The notes: generated by a model not told the origin, from the letters alone. A DNA stretch of 64,000 bases from Streptomyces sp. f51 (GCF_037940415.1 NZ_CP149798.1:6357001-6421000), one strand, 5' to 3'; shown: positions 50,298-59,652, counted from the stretch's first letter. A program made the numbers and translations.

Positions 50298-53084
50298 ATG
50301 CAGGTAACGCGTCGCCGACGGACCGGGAAGAAGGGACGATCGGGCGCGCCGGGCAGACTCACCGGCGTGGCAGGCCCGTTCGGCGGACTCGCCGGAAGAC
50401 GGATACCGCTGGTCACGGCGGGCACCACCGTGCTCGCCCTCCTCGCCGCCGGGGCGGCCTTCGCCCAGACGCACCAGTTCGGCACCGACCAGGTCGGCCA
50501 GGTCACCGATCGCGGTCAGGTCGTCTCCGGCGACCAGTACATCGCGCCGTACGGCGACCGGCTCGTCGTCCAGAACGGGAAGATCATGTCGTCCTCGGTC
50601 AGCCCGGACGGCACCCACCTCGCGGCCTCGCTCACCGACGGCGGGAGCGCCCTGTCGATCGTCGACCTGAAGAGCTGGAAGGTGCAGCAGCTCGTCAGCA
50701 GCGCCGCGTCCTCCGTCCCGCGCATCAGCGGCAACAGCGTGGGCCAGGAAGGACCGAGCTACTCGCCCGACGGCTCACAGCTCTGGCTGGGCCAGACCGA
50801 CGGGTACACCCGGTTCACCGTGACCGCGGACGGCGGCGTCACCGACCCCGTGTTCGTCCCGGTCGCCGCGGACGGGGCCAAGCACGCGCTCGTGGGCGCG
50901 GCGGTGTTCTCGCCCGACGGCTCCACCGTGTACTCGGCCGTGAACGGACAGAACCGGGTGGTCGCCATCGACGCGGCCACCGGGACCGTCCGGCAGAGCT
51001 GGAACGTGGGCAACGCCCCGCGCGACCTGGCCCAGGTCGGTGACAGGCTCTACGTCAGCGACGAGGGCGGGCGCCCCGCGCGGGCCGGTGACACCACGAT
51101 CAACTCGTACGGCACCCAGGTACCGGCCGACCCGGTCACCGCGGCCACCACCACCGGAACCGTCAGCGTCATCGACCTGGCGGACCCGTCCGCCGCGGTC
51201 ACGAGCATCCCCGTCGGACTGCACCCCACCGCCCTGTACGCCAAGGGCAGGGCGCTGTTCGTCACCAACACCGCCACCAACGACGTGTCGGTCATCGACA
51301 CGGCCAGGAACAAGGTCGTCCAGACCATCGCGACCCAGCCGTGGCCGGAAGCGTCGGTGGGCTACGAGCCCGACGCGGTGACGCTCACCGACGACGGCCA
51401 TCTGCTGGTGACGCTCGGCCGCGCCAACGCCGTCGCCGTCTATCGGTACCGGTCACCGCAGGACCCGGTCCGCTACATCGGGCTGCTCCCCACGGACTAC
51501 TTCCCCGCGGAGATCTCCGCCGTCGGCAAGGACGTCGTGGTCTCCAACACCCGTGGCGTCGACGCCCGCCGGACCACCACCGCGGCCGGGCACGCCACGC
51601 ACGACACGACGTCGAGCGTGCAGCGGTTCACCCTGCCCGACGACAGTGTCGTACGGGCGCAGACGGCCAAGGTCTTCCGGCAGAACGGCTGGACGGCGGG
51701 CTCGGTGGCCCGGTCGAGGAGCAAGGGACACGCCAAGCCGGTCGCCGTCCCGCTGCGGCTCGGCGACCCCTCGACGATCAAGCACGTGTTCCTGCTCGTG
51801 AAGGAGAACCGCACCTACGACCAGGTCCTCGGGGACGTTCCCGAGGGCAACGGCGATCCGTCGCTGGCGCAGTTCGGCGAGAACGTGACCCCCAACCAGC
51901 ACGCCATGGCGCGGCAGTTCGGGCTCTACGACAACACGTACGACATCGGCACGAACTCCGCCGAGGGGCACAACTGGCTGATGCAGGCGGACGATCCGGA
52001 GTACACCGAGTCCTCGGCCGGTGAGTACGCGCGCAGTTACGACACCGAGGACGACGCACTCGGCCACCAGCGGACCGGCTTCCTGTGGACCGGAGCGCAG
52101 GCGGCGGGCAACTCGGCCCGGGACTTCGGCGAGTTCCAGCAGTTCCTCACCAAGCCTGCCGACGCCAGCTGGCAGAACCTGTACTGCGACGCGAAGAACA
52201 TGGCCTCGACGGGCCAGGACACGGCGTACGCGCTGGACTCGTCCTCGCCGATCCCCTCCCTCAACGACGTGTCCGTGCACGGCTTCCCGAAGTTCGACAC
52301 CAGTGTCCCGGACGTGTACCGGGAGGAGATCTGGAAGCGTGACTTCGAGAAGAACGGTCCGGCGAACCTGAACATGTTCTGGCTCTCCAGCGACCACACC
52401 GGCGGTCCGGCGAACGCGGCCGCCCAGGTGGCCGACAACGACCTCGCGACCGGCAGGATCGTCGACGAGATCTCGCACAGCAGGTACTGGAAGGACTCGG
52501 CGATCTTCGTCGTCGAGGACGACTCCCAGGCCGGTCTCGACCATGTCGACGGCCACCGCGCCCCGATCCAGATCATCAGCCCCTGGGCCCGGCACGGCGT
52601 CGTCGACAGCCACTACTACTCGCAGATAACGCTCATCCGGACGATCGAGCAGATCCTCGGCGTCCACCCCATGAACCAGAAGGACAGCGCGGCCACCCCG
52701 ATGCGTGCCGCCTTCACCGGGCACGCGGACCTCACGCCGTTCACGGCGCTGCCCAACCGGACCTCGCTGACCGACGGCCTCAAGACCCCGCCCTCCTGCG
52801 GTACGGACACCCCGGCCCCGCAGGACCCGGCGGCGGCGCCCGTGCCGTCGGCGAAGGTGCCGGCGGACAAGCGGGCGCTGGCCGCGCAGTGGGACACCTG
52901 GAAGTCGCACCAGCGGCTGACCGGACCGAACGCCATTCCCGACTTCGCCAACCCCGCGCAGATGAACCACTTCACCTGGTATCAGACGCACGGGTGGACC
53001 AAGCCGTACCCCGGCGAGCGCACGATCTTCGCACCGAAGGACGTGCCGGGCGCCTACCTCCCGTCGTCGGAGTCCGACGGCTGA
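50298..53084 (+). CDS. Exported YncE-like beta-propeller fused to an alkaline phosphatase-type phosphoesterase
   Basis: Protein of 928 residues. After a basic start and a single membrane segment/signal (about 36-57), the first half (about 80-460) is a YncE-like propeller with repeats such as GTVSVIDLADPSAAVTSIPVG and TNDVSVIDTARNKVVQTI. The second half (about 495-820) is a phosphoesterase of the acid phosphatase/phospholipase C-like superfamily: HVFLLVKENRTYDQVLGDVPEG, NSAEGHNWLMQADDPEY, and DSAIFVVEDDSQAGLDHVDGHRAP. It lies 4 bases after the permease gene, so it belongs to the ABC operon. Confidence 0.85.
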   Translation: MQVTRRRRTGKKGRSGAPGRLTGVAGPFGGLAGRRIPLVTAGTTVLALLAAGAAFAQTHQFGTDQVGQVTDRGQVVSGDQYIAPYGDRLVVQNGKIMSSSVSPDGTHLAASLTDGGSALSIVDLKSWKVQQLVSSAASSVPRISGNSVGQEGPSYSPDGSQLWLGQTDGYTRFTVTADGGVTDPVFVPVAADGAKHALVGAAVFSPDGSTVYSAVNGQNRVVAIDAATGTVRQSWNVGNAPRDLAQVGDRLYVSDEGGRPARAGDTTINSYGTQVPADPVTAATTTGTVSVIDLADPSAAVTSIPVGLHPTALYAKGRALFVTNTATNDVSVIDTARNKVVQTIATQPWPEASVGYEPDAVTLTDDGHLLVTLGRANAVAVYRYRSPQDPVRYIGLLPTDYFPAEISAVGKDVVVSNTRGVDARRTTTAAGHATHDTTSSVQRFTLPDDSVVRAQTAKVFRQNGWTAGSVARSRSKGHAKPVAVPLRLGDPSTIKHVFLLVKENRTYDQVLGDVPEGNGDPSLAQFGENVTPNQHAMARQFGLYDNTYDIGTNSAEGHNWLMQADDPEYTESSAGEYARSYDTEDDALGHQRTGFLWTGAQAAGNSARDFGEFQQFLTKPADASWQNLYCDAKNMASTGQDTAYALDSSSPIPSLNDVSVHGFPKFDTSVPDVYREEIWKRDFEKNGPANLNMFWLSSDHTGGPANAAAQVADNDLATGRIVDEISHSRYWKDSAIFVVEDDSQAGLDHVDGHRAPIQIISPWARHGVVDSHYYSQITLIRTIEQILGVHPMNQKDSAATPMRAAFTGHADLTPFTALPNRTSLTDGLKTPPSCGTDTPAPQDPAAAPVPSAKVPADKRALAAQWDTWKSHQRLTGPNAIPDFANPAQMNHFTWYQTHGWTKPYPGERTIFAPKDVPGAYLPSSESDG

Positions 53085-53131
53085 CGCTCCTGCGGCCGTT
53101 CACCGGTGTCCGACGTACGTGCGCGCGGCGA

Positions 53132-53163
53132 TGGGCCGCCCGGGTCAACTCCCGGGCGGCCCA
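53132..53163. terminator. Bidirectional hairpin between phosphoesterase and chitinase genes
   Basis: TGGGCCGCCCGGG (53132-53144) and CCCGGGCGGCCCA (53151-53163) form a perfect 13-bp stem with a TCAACT loop between convergent genes. Confidence 0.85.
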
Positions 53164-53189
53164 CCGCTCTTGGTTCGCTCGCGTCGGCG

Positions 53190-54875
53190 TCAGCCCGTGA
53201 AGCCGGCCGTGATCGACGTGAACTGCCAGGTGCTCTGGCTGATGCCGGAGCAGTTGCTCACCACGCCGCCCCCGGGGCAGGACCGGTCGCGGTTGACCGC
53301 CCAGTAGGCGAGCCGGGCGATGTGGTGGTTGTTCGCCCAGTCACGGATCGAGGTCCAGATGGCCGGGGTCGTGTTCTCCTGCTGGTCGGACAGGCCGTTC
53401 ATGCCGGAGATGCCGATGTGCGAGTACGCCGTGGCGTCGTCCCAGCCGAAGGTCGACTTCAGCTTGGTCTTCAGCCCCTCGGCGGCGTTGACGGTGTTGC
53501 CGTACATGTCGGAGCCGCCGCCGAAGTCGAACGGCATGATGGTGAAGACGTCGATGTTCGCGTTCAGGGACTGCGCCTGCTCGATGAGCCGGTTGCCGTA
53601 GTAGGTCGGGCCGGTCGTCGAGGTGCCGAAGGTGACGATCGTCTTGAGGCCGGGGTTGTTGGCCTTGACGGTCTTCAGCGCGGTCAGGATCTTCGCCTGG
53701 ACGGCCTCGTTCTCGAACTCGTCGGTGTTCTCGATGTCCATGTCGATGGCCTTGAGGTTGTAGGCCGAGATCACCTTCTGGAGCGCACCGGCGAGCGCGC
53801 TCGCCGAGGAGCAGTTGGCGCCGAGCTTGCTGCCCTGCCAGCCGCCGAACGACGGGACGATGTCACCGCCCGCGGAGCGGATCTGGTTGATCGCCGTCTG
53901 GTCGACGCCGCCGGTCAGCGCACGGCTGCCGTCCCAGGCCGGGGTGCAGCCGCCCGAGTCCAGCACGAACGCCATCGTGAACCACTTGATCCCGGTCGCG
54001 CTCATCACCGTGGTCGGGTTCGGGGGGTCGCCCCAGCCCTCGTACAGATAGGGAGCGGCCTGCTTGAAGCCGGTGCCACCGCCGCCGCCCGCGTCGGTCG
54101 TGACGCTCACGGAGTTGGAGGCCGCGGAGGTGTTGCCGGCCGCGTCCCGCGCCTTGACGGTGAACGAGTACGCGGTGCTCGCGGACAGCCCGCTGACCGT
54201 GGCACTCGTGCCCGACACGCTGAGCACGTTGTTGGAGCCGCTGTAGATGTCGTACGCGGTGACACCGACGTTGTCGCTCGACGCGCCCCACGACAGGGAC
54301 ACGCTGGAGGAGCTCTTGCCGGTGGAGGTCAGGCCCGTGGGCGCGGTCGGCGCCTGGGTGTCGGTCCCGCCGCCACCGCCGCCGGGACCGTCCAGGCTGA
54401 TGTCGTCGGCGTAGTAGGTGCCCTGCGCGTACCAGCCGTGGACGTAGATCTTGGCGCTCGTCTGCGAGGCGCCGGTGGTGAAGGAGACGGTGAGCTGGCT
54501 GTACGCCGACGGGGACGTCGTCCAGTTCGAGGCACCGCCGTCCACACCGAGGTAGACGTAGCTGCCGCGCACCCAGCCGGAGAGGCTGTACGTGGTGTTC
54601 GGCTGGACCGAGACGGTCTGGGTGCACTGTGCGTTGTCGCTCGAACTCGCCGCCCCCGCAAGGGCTTTGGAGCCCCCGTGCACGGGACTTGAGACGATCG
54701 AGCCCAGATTGCCGGAACAGGACCAGGGGGAGAGGCTGCCGGTCTCGAAGCCGGGGTTGGTCAGGATGTTGGCCGCCTCGGCCGTGCCCGGCAGGGCGAC
54801 CGCGCCGGCGAGGGCCAGCGCGGCCGTGCCCAGCAGGGCGAGGAAACGGTGTCTGGAACGTCTGAGCATGGTCAT
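53190..54875 (-). CDS. Secreted family 18 chitinase with N-terminal carbohydrate-binding and FnIII modules
   Basis: Precursor of 561 residues. A Sec signal ends near AEAA (about residue 35). A carbohydrate-binding beta-sandwich (about 36-150, ANILTNPGFETGSLSPWSCSG) is joined by a Gly-rich linker to a fibronectin III domain (about 165-250), then a second Gly linker. The GH18 catalytic domain follows (about 260-561), with the DxDxE motif in AIDMDIENTDE. It degrades chitin outside the cell. DasR-like boxes lie upstream. The ATG at 54875 is given; a GTG two codons earlier is possible. Confidence 0.93.
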   Translation of the reverse strand: MTMLRRSRHRFLALLGTAALALAGAVALPGTAEAANILTNPGFETGSLSPWSCSGNLGSIVSSPVHGGSKALAGAASSSDNAQCTQTVSVQPNTTYSLSGWVRGSYVYLGVDGGASNWTTSPSAYSQLTVSFTTGASQTSAKIYVHGWYAQGTYYADDISLDGPGGGGGGTDTQAPTAPTGLTSTGKSSSSVSLSWGASSDNVGVTAYDIYSGSNNVLSVSGTSATVSGLSASTAYSFTVKARDAAGNTSAASNSVSVTTDAGGGGGTGFKQAAPYLYEGWGDPPNPTTVMSATGIKWFTMAFVLDSGGCTPAWDGSRALTGGVDQTAINQIRSAGGDIVPSFGGWQGSKLGANCSSASALAGALQKVISAYNLKAIDMDIENTDEFENEAVQAKILTALKTVKANNPGLKTIVTFGTSTTGPTYYGNRLIEQAQSLNANIDVFTIMPFDFGGGSDMYGNTVNAAEGLKTKLKSTFGWDDATAYSHIGISGMNGLSDQQENTTPAIWTSIRDWANNHHIARLAYWAVNRDRSCPGGGVVSNCSGISQSTWQFTSITAGFTG

Positions 54876-54936
54876 GCGCACGCGATCTCCCTGGAGATAT
54901 GGGGGTGTTCGGGAGTGCAGAGAGGTGCGCAACCAA

Positions 54937-54993
54937 GCTGGTATGGACCAATCCCGCTGTCAAGACACTGCGCGGGAATTGGTCCAGACCGGT
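54937..54993. promoter_or_regulatory. Two DasR-type (dre) boxes upstream of the chitinase gene
   Basis: GCTGGTATGGACCAAT (54937-54952) and ATTGGTCCAGACCGGT (54978-54993) resemble the dre consensus ACTGGTCTAGACCACT, the DasR site found before Streptomyces chitinase genes. The core 12-mers TGGTATGGACCA and TGGTCCAGACCG are 41 bp apart, the classical paired direct-repeat arrangement. Confidence 0.85.
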
Positions 54994-55023
54994 AAAGGCG
55001 GGTGGCTCCGTGCCGGACGGGTC

Positions 55024-56220
55024 CTAGGCCGGCGCGATCGCCGCGCCCGCGGCCGTGGCGGCCTGGGCCGGCCGCGCGGCGGCGGTCGCCTCGATCGGGG
55101 CGGACTGCACGGACGGGGACTCCGTGGCCTGCGCGGGCACGGCGGGCAGGACGGGCAGAGCGGGTACGCCCGACTCGGTCCGCTGCGCCGGCAGCGACAC
55201 CGGACGCACCGGACGGGGCCCCGCGACCACCGTGTAGTCGGGACCGAGGAACGGCGGGACCAGCTCGCCCGTTTCCTCGCCCAGCGCCAACTGCACAGCG
55301 GCCCAAGGGGCGTTGACCCCGCACTGGGCGATCTGGTGCAGTCCGCCCGCCGGACGGGTGTTCACGTCCATAAGGACCGGCTCGTCGCCGTACATCCGGA
55401 ACTGGATGTTGGACAGATAGTGCAGCCCGAACGCCTCCGCGAGCAGCCGGGCGGGCTCGATCCACGCGTCGTCGAGGGTGAACCCGCGGCGCCGGCCGTT
55501 CTTGGTGCGCCCGATGGCCATGCGGACCCGGCCGTCGGGACCGGTCAGGCAGTCCACCGACACCTCGGGCTGTCCCAGGTGCGGCATCACCAGCCAGTCG
55601 ACGGGCTCCTCGGCCGTGCGCAGCGCCTCCACCACCAGATCGAGCGGCACGTACGCGCTCGGGAAGCCGGTGAGGTGCACCATGGAGAAGGGGGAGCGGG
55701 TGATCACGCGGAAGCCCACGCCGCCCGCGCCGGCCGCGGGCTTGAAGCACGCACGGTGCCCCGCCGCCTCCAACTCCTCGACCGCGGTGACCAGTTCCTC
55801 GACGGTCCGCACGCGGTACCACGGAGGAACCGGTATGCCCACGGCCTCCACGGCCTGGTACGCGACGGCCTTGTCGTGGAAGACCGCGACGGCCTCCGCC
55901 GGCGGAGCCAGCAGCGCCGTACCCACCGCCGCGAACTCCGCGCGCTGCGCCACGATCGCGTCCTGGTGCAGGACCGGCACGAACACGTCGACGGAACGGC
56001 GTGCGCACATGTCGAGGGCGTACTCGACGTAGGCGCGCGGCGACAGGCCCTCGGGCTCCGGCTCGGCGGTGTCGGCGGCGGCCAGGACGGGCGAGTCGGC
56101 GTCACCGTGGGTGGCGTGGATCTCGACCGCGCGGTGCTGCGGATTATTTCGCAGCTGGTCCATGAAGAACACGTTCTCCGCGTACGTGCGGTTGAGCCAG
56201 ACGCGTACGCGAGAGCCCAT
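55024..56220 (-). CDS. ATP-grasp domain protein
   Basis: Carboxylate-amine/thiol ligase-like enzyme of about 398 residues. An N-terminal pre-ATP-grasp domain (about 1-100, VWLNRTYAENVFFMDQLR) is followed by the ATP-grasp core (about 105-310). ACFKPAAGAGGVGFRVI corresponds to the nucleotide lysine and glycine loop. The C-terminal metal site is in SNIQFRMYGDEPVLMDVNTRPAGG. The last 70 residues are an Ala/Pro/Gln-rich tail. No substrate can be assigned. It is divergent from the metallophosphoesterase gene. Start chosen at GSRVRVWLNR; an ATG four codons upstream is possible. Confidence 0.82.
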   Translation of the reverse strand: MGSRVRVWLNRTYAENVFFMDQLRNNPQHRAVEIHATHGDADSPVLAAADTAEPEPEGLSPRAYVEYALDMCARRSVDVFVPVLHQDAIVAQRAEFAAVGTALLAPPAEAVAVFHDKAVAYQAVEAVGIPVPPWYRVRTVEELVTAVEELEAAGHRACFKPAAGAGGVGFRVITRSPFSMVHLTGFPSAYVPLDLVVEALRTAEEPVDWLVMPHLGQPEVSVDCLTGPDGRVRMAIGRTKNGRRRGFTLDDAWIEPARLLAEAFGLHYLSNIQFRMYGDEPVLMDVNTRPAGGLHQIAQCGVNAPWAAVQLALGEETGELVPPFLGPDYTVVAGPRPVRPVSLPAQRTESGVPALPVLPAVPAQATESPSVQSAPIEATAAARPAQAATAAGAAIAPA

Positions 56221-56470
56221 GCAAGCCACCATTCGGGGTTCGCGGGCACGGCGGAGCGGGCCGGGCCCGGCCAGGGGTAGGGGAGGTACACCGAGCCGTC
56301 GCACGCCAAAGCAGTTTCGAGCGGAGGTGTTGGGGCGATCATAGGGGTCGCGCGACCCCGATGCTGCTACAGGGATGTTACGGATTCGACCACCCGCCGA
56401 CCGGGCCTCCTTGTCCGGCGGCCGGAGCGTGTGCTGTTGTGTCGGTATTGGCTTTCTACGGGGGTGGCGC

Positions 56471-57379
56471 GTGCGGCCGACAGACGGCGGTGCCGGAAAT
56501 CTGCTGGCCATCAGCGACCTGCACATCGGCTACGCCGAGAACCGCGCCCTGGTCCAGGACATGCGCCCCGAGACGGACGAGGACTGGCTTCTGGTGGCCG
56601 GTGACATCGGCGAGATCGTCGAGGACGTCCGGTGGACCCTGGAGACGCTCGCCGCCCGTTTCCGCAAGGTCGTCTGGGTGCCGGGCAACCACGAACTGTG
56701 GACGCACCCCAAGGACCCCATCCAGCTGCGCGGAGTGGCCCGCTACGACCATCTGGTCGCCCTGTGCCGGGAGTTGGGCGTCCTCACGCCCGAGGACCCC
56801 TACCCCGTCTGGAACGGTCCCGGCGGCCCCGCAGTCGTCGCGCCCCTCTTCCTGCTCTACGACTACTCCTTCCTGCCGCAGGGCTGCGCCACCAAGGAGC
56901 AGGGGCTCGCGTACGCCGAGGGAACCGGCATCGTGTGCACGGACGAGTACCTGCTGCACCCCGACCCCTATCCGAGTCGCGAGGCCTGGTGCCGGGACCG
57001 GGTCGCCGTGACCGAGCGCCGGCTCGCCGCGGTCCCGGACGGCCTCCCGGTCGTCCCGGTGAACCACTACCCCCTGCACCGCCACCCGATGGACGTCCTG
57101 TGGCACCCCGAGTTCGCCATGTGGTGCGGCACGGCCGCGACCGCCGACTGGCACCGCAGGTTCCGCGTGGAGACCATGGTCTACGGGCACCTGCACATCC
57201 CGCGGACCACCTGGCACGAGGGCGTCCGGTTCGAGGAGGTGTCGGTCGGCTATCCGCGAGAATGGCGCAAGCGACCGGGACCGCCCGGCACGCTGCGCCG
57301 CATTCTGCCGATGGAGGTCGGAGCCGGTGATGGAGGAGCTGCTTCCGGAGTCGGTGGTGGCCGTGGAGAGCCACGGTGA
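56471..57379 (+). CDS. Metallophosphoesterase
   Basis: Calcineurin-like phosphoesterase of about 302 residues with all five metal/phosphate motifs: DLHIG, GDIGEIVED, GNHELW, NHYPL and GHLHI. It may hydrolyse a phosphodiester or phosphomonoester. Its 3' end overlaps the phosphopantetheinyl transferase gene by 53 bases, so the two are translationally linked. Involvement in acyl-carrier-protein or CoA turnover is a speculation from that link. The GTG at 56471 is preferred; the in-frame ATG at 56375 would add 32 residues without family similarity. Confidence 0.85.
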   Translation: MRPTDGGAGNLLAISDLHIGYAENRALVQDMRPETDEDWLLVAGDIGEIVEDVRWTLETLAARFRKVVWVPGNHELWTHPKDPIQLRGVARYDHLVALCRELGVLTPEDPYPVWNGPGGPAVVAPLFLLYDYSFLPQGCATKEQGLAYAEGTGIVCTDEYLLHPDPYPSREAWCRDRVAVTERRLAAVPDGLPVVPVNHYPLHRHPMDVLWHPEFAMWCGTAATADWHRRFRVETMVYGHLHIPRTTWHEGVRFEEVSVGYPREWRKRPGPPGTLRRILPMEVGAGDGGAASGVGGGRGEPR

Positions 57380-58046
57380 CGACCCGGCCGCGGAGGCGAG
57401 TCTGTACCCGGAGGAACGGGCGGTCCTGACCCGCGCCGTGGGCAAGCGGCGCCGCGAGTTCGCTGCCGTACGCGTCTGCGCCCGGCGTGCCATGGAGAAG
57501 CTGGGGGTGTCCCCGGGGCCCGTGCTGCCGGGCGAGCGCGGGGCCCCGCGGTGGCCGGCCGGGGTCATCGGCAGCATGACGCACTGCGACGGCTACGGCG
57601 CCGCCGCGCTGGCCCGGGCCGGTGATCTCGCCTCCCTCGGCATCGACGCCGAGCCCCATCTGGCGCTTCCCGACGATGTCCTGGAAGCCGTCGCCCTGCC
57701 CGCCGAGTCGGCCCGCCTGGACCGGCTCCACGCCCGGGAGCCCGCCGTCCACTGGGACCGGCTGCTGTTCAGCGCCAAGGAGTCGGTCTACAAGGCGTGG
57801 TTCCCGCTCACCGGCGAGTGGCTCGACTTCTCCGGGGCGGACATCGACATCCTCCGCGACCCGGCACACGGCACCGAGGGCGTCTCGGGAGCGCTGAGCG
57901 CCCGACTCCTGGTCCCGGGGCCCGTACTGGACGGTGTCCGCGTCCAGACCTTCGCGGGCCGCTGGACGGTCCGGGACGGCCTGGTCGCGACGGCGGTCAC
58001 GGTCCCGCACCCGAAGCCCGGCACGGCTTCCGGTCCCCGGGGCTGA
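57327..58046 (+). CDS. Sfp/EntD-type 4'-phosphopantetheinyl transferase
   Basis: Activates carrier proteins of polyketide, peptide or siderophore synthases by attaching 4'-phosphopantetheine from CoA. The 239-residue length fits the EntD/Sfp group. Motifs are present: APRWPAGVIGSMTHCDGYGAAALA, then LGIDAEP (Mg ligand), and LLFSAKESVYKAWFPLTG. S. coelicolor has a comparable enzyme, SCO6673, from memory. No carrier-protein gene is in the window, so it probably serves clusters elsewhere. GTG or the following ATG (57330) may be the start. Confidence 0.92.
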   Translation: MMEELLPESVVAVESHGDDPAAEASLYPEERAVLTRAVGKRRREFAAVRVCARRAMEKLGVSPGPVLPGERGAPRWPAGVIGSMTHCDGYGAAALARAGDLASLGIDAEPHLALPDDVLEAVALPAESARLDRLHAREPAVHWDRLLFSAKESVYKAWFPLTGEWLDFSGADIDILRDPAHGTEGVSGALSARLLVPGPVLDGVRVQTFAGRWTVRDGLVATAVTVPHPKPGTASGPRG

Positions 58047-58115
58047 ACGCCCGGCCTCCCGGCACGGTTTCCGGGGGCTGAACGGCCGGCCGCCCGGCGC
58101 GGAGGCCGGGCCGGC

Positions 58116-58352
58116 TCATGCCCGGTCGGGCGCCGGGCACCAGGAGTGCAGCAGCTCGAAGAACGCGTCCTCGTTGCCCGCGAGGCCCGCCGCCTTCAGC
58201 GCCCGCTCCGTCTCGGCGAGCACCGCGGGCGGGACCACGGGTGGCCGGCCGTCGTCCGGCGGGCCGTCGAAAGCCGCTCGTACCGTCTGGAGGAGGCGGA
58301 GGTAGGCCTGCACGGCGGCGCGTTCGTGGTCGGTCAGTACGGCGGTCGGCAT
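58116..58352 (-). CDS. Small conserved protein, function unknown
   Basis: A 78-residue mainly helical protein: TDHERAAVQAYLRLLQTVRAAF, a Pro-rich middle, then LAETERALKAAGLAGNEDAFFELL. The codon bias is as strong as in neighbouring genes, supporting a real gene. I recognise no domain. It is convergent with the phosphopantetheinyl transferase gene (69 bp apart). Confidence 0.6.
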   Translation of the reverse strand: MPTAVLTDHERAAVQAYLRLLQTVRAAFDGPPDDGRPPVVPPAVLAETERALKAAGLAGNEDAFFELLHSWCPAPDRA

Positions 58353-58425
58353 CGGACGGCGCTCCCTGGTCGGCTTGTCGTGACACTGGTTCTGACCCCA
58401 GCTTGCCGTCCGCCACTGACAATCC

Positions 58426-58480
58426 GGTTTCCGACCGGGGAGGTTCGCTCGCTTAGCGGAGGCGAAACCTCCCGGAAACC
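58426..58480. promoter_or_regulatory. Nested inverted repeats upstream of the alpha/beta hydrolase gene
   Basis: An outer dyad GGTTTCCG (58426-58433)/CGGAAACC (58473-58480) encloses an inner, imperfect dyad GGGGAGGTTCGC/GCGAAACCTCCC with CGCTTAGCG at the centre. It lies 126 bases before the GTG at 58607 and 74 bases upstream of the small gene's start. It could be an operator, or a hairpin in the hydrolase leader. Confidence 0.45.
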
Positions 58481-58606
58481 CCAGGTGGAACAGGGCCCCT
58501 ACGCTGGACGGAGGAGCCGGGACCGTCCGCCGGACGGCCCGGCACGCCGCCGCGAAGGCGGCTCGGGAGCCGCCCTCGCGGCGGCCTGGGAGCGGAGGTT
58601 CCGCCC

Positions 58607-59650
58607 GTGGTCGACGTACAGCCCCGGCAGCCGCGGCGCACCGCGCGGCTGCGTCCGGTCGGTGACGGAGAACTGCGACTGCACCACCGTCTCGTGCACG
58701 GCTACCGGCGCGCCTACCGGATGGCGGGACAGGGCCCGGCGCTCGTCCTGATCCACGGCATAGGCGACTCCTCGGCGACCTGGGCGGAGCTCATTCCCGA
58801 CCTGGCCCGCACCCACACCGTGATCGCCCCCGACCTGCTCGGCCACGGCGAGTCCGACAAGCCGCGCGCCGACTACTCGGTGGCCGCCTACGCCAACGGC
58901 GTGCGCGATCTGCTGGGCACGCTCGACATCGAGTCCGCCACCCTGGTCGGGCACTCGCTGGGCGGGGGAGTGGCGATGCAGTTCGCCTACCAGTTCCCCG
59001 AGCGCACCGAGCGGCTGATCCTGGTCAGCGCGGGCGGTGTCGGCGGAGAGGTCAACCCCTTCCTGCGTGCCGCGTCGCTGCCGGGCGCCCATCTGATGCT
59101 CTCCGCGCTGCGCCTGCCGGGGATGCGCGTCAACGTCGGGCTCTTCCTGAGGCTGATGCGCGTGCTCGACGCCGATCTGGCCCAGGACGCACCGGAGTTG
59201 CTGCATCTCGTGGACGCGCTGCCCGACGCGACCTCCCGCAGCGCGTTCGTCCGGACGCTGCGGGCCGTGGTCGACTGGCGCGGTCAGGCGGTCACCATGC
59301 TCGACCGCTGCTATCTCACCGAGGGCATGCCCACCATGCTCCTGTGGGGAGACCGGGACAGCGTGGTGCCGGTGCGGCACGCCCACGGGGCGCACGCGGC
59401 CATGCCGGGCAGCCGTCTGGAGATCTTCGAGGGAGCCGGTCACTTCCCCTTCCACAGCGATCCCGCGCGCTTCCTGGCTCTGGTGCAGGAATTCACGGCC
59501 ACCACCAGCGCGGCCGACTGGAGCCGCGAGCGCTGGCGGGAGCTGCTGCGCGCCGGGCGCCCGGGTACGGCGGCGGGGCAGCCGGACAGCGTCCGCAACC
59601 GTTCGGTGGAGCGGGACCTGCGTGAGGCGAGCGAACGCAGCGCGACCTGA
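58607..59650 (+). CDS. Alpha/beta hydrolase
   Basis: Protein of 347 residues. GTG start with GGAGG 8 bases upstream. The oxyanion region is LVLIHGIGDSSATW, the nucleophile Ser is in LVGHSLGGGVAMQFA, the acid is in LLWGDRDSVVP, and the catalytic His is in EGAGHFPFHSDP. It has no signal peptide. The last 50 residues are Arg-rich and probably disordered. Substrate unknown. Confidence 0.9.
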   Translation: MVDVQPRQPRRTARLRPVGDGELRLHHRLVHGYRRAYRMAGQGPALVLIHGIGDSSATWAELIPDLARTHTVIAPDLLGHGESDKPRADYSVAAYANGVRDLLGTLDIESATLVGHSLGGGVAMQFAYQFPERTERLILVSAGGVGGEVNPFLRAASLPGAHLMLSALRLPGMRVNVGLFLRLMRVLDADLAQDAPELLHLVDALPDATSRSAFVRTLRAVVDWRGQAVTMLDRCYLTEGMPTMLLWGDRDSVVPVRHAHGAHAAMPGSRLEIFEGAGHFPFHSDPARFLALVQEFTATTSAADWSRERWRELLRAGRPGTAAGQPDSVRNRSVERDLREASERSAT

Positions 59651-59652
59651 GG

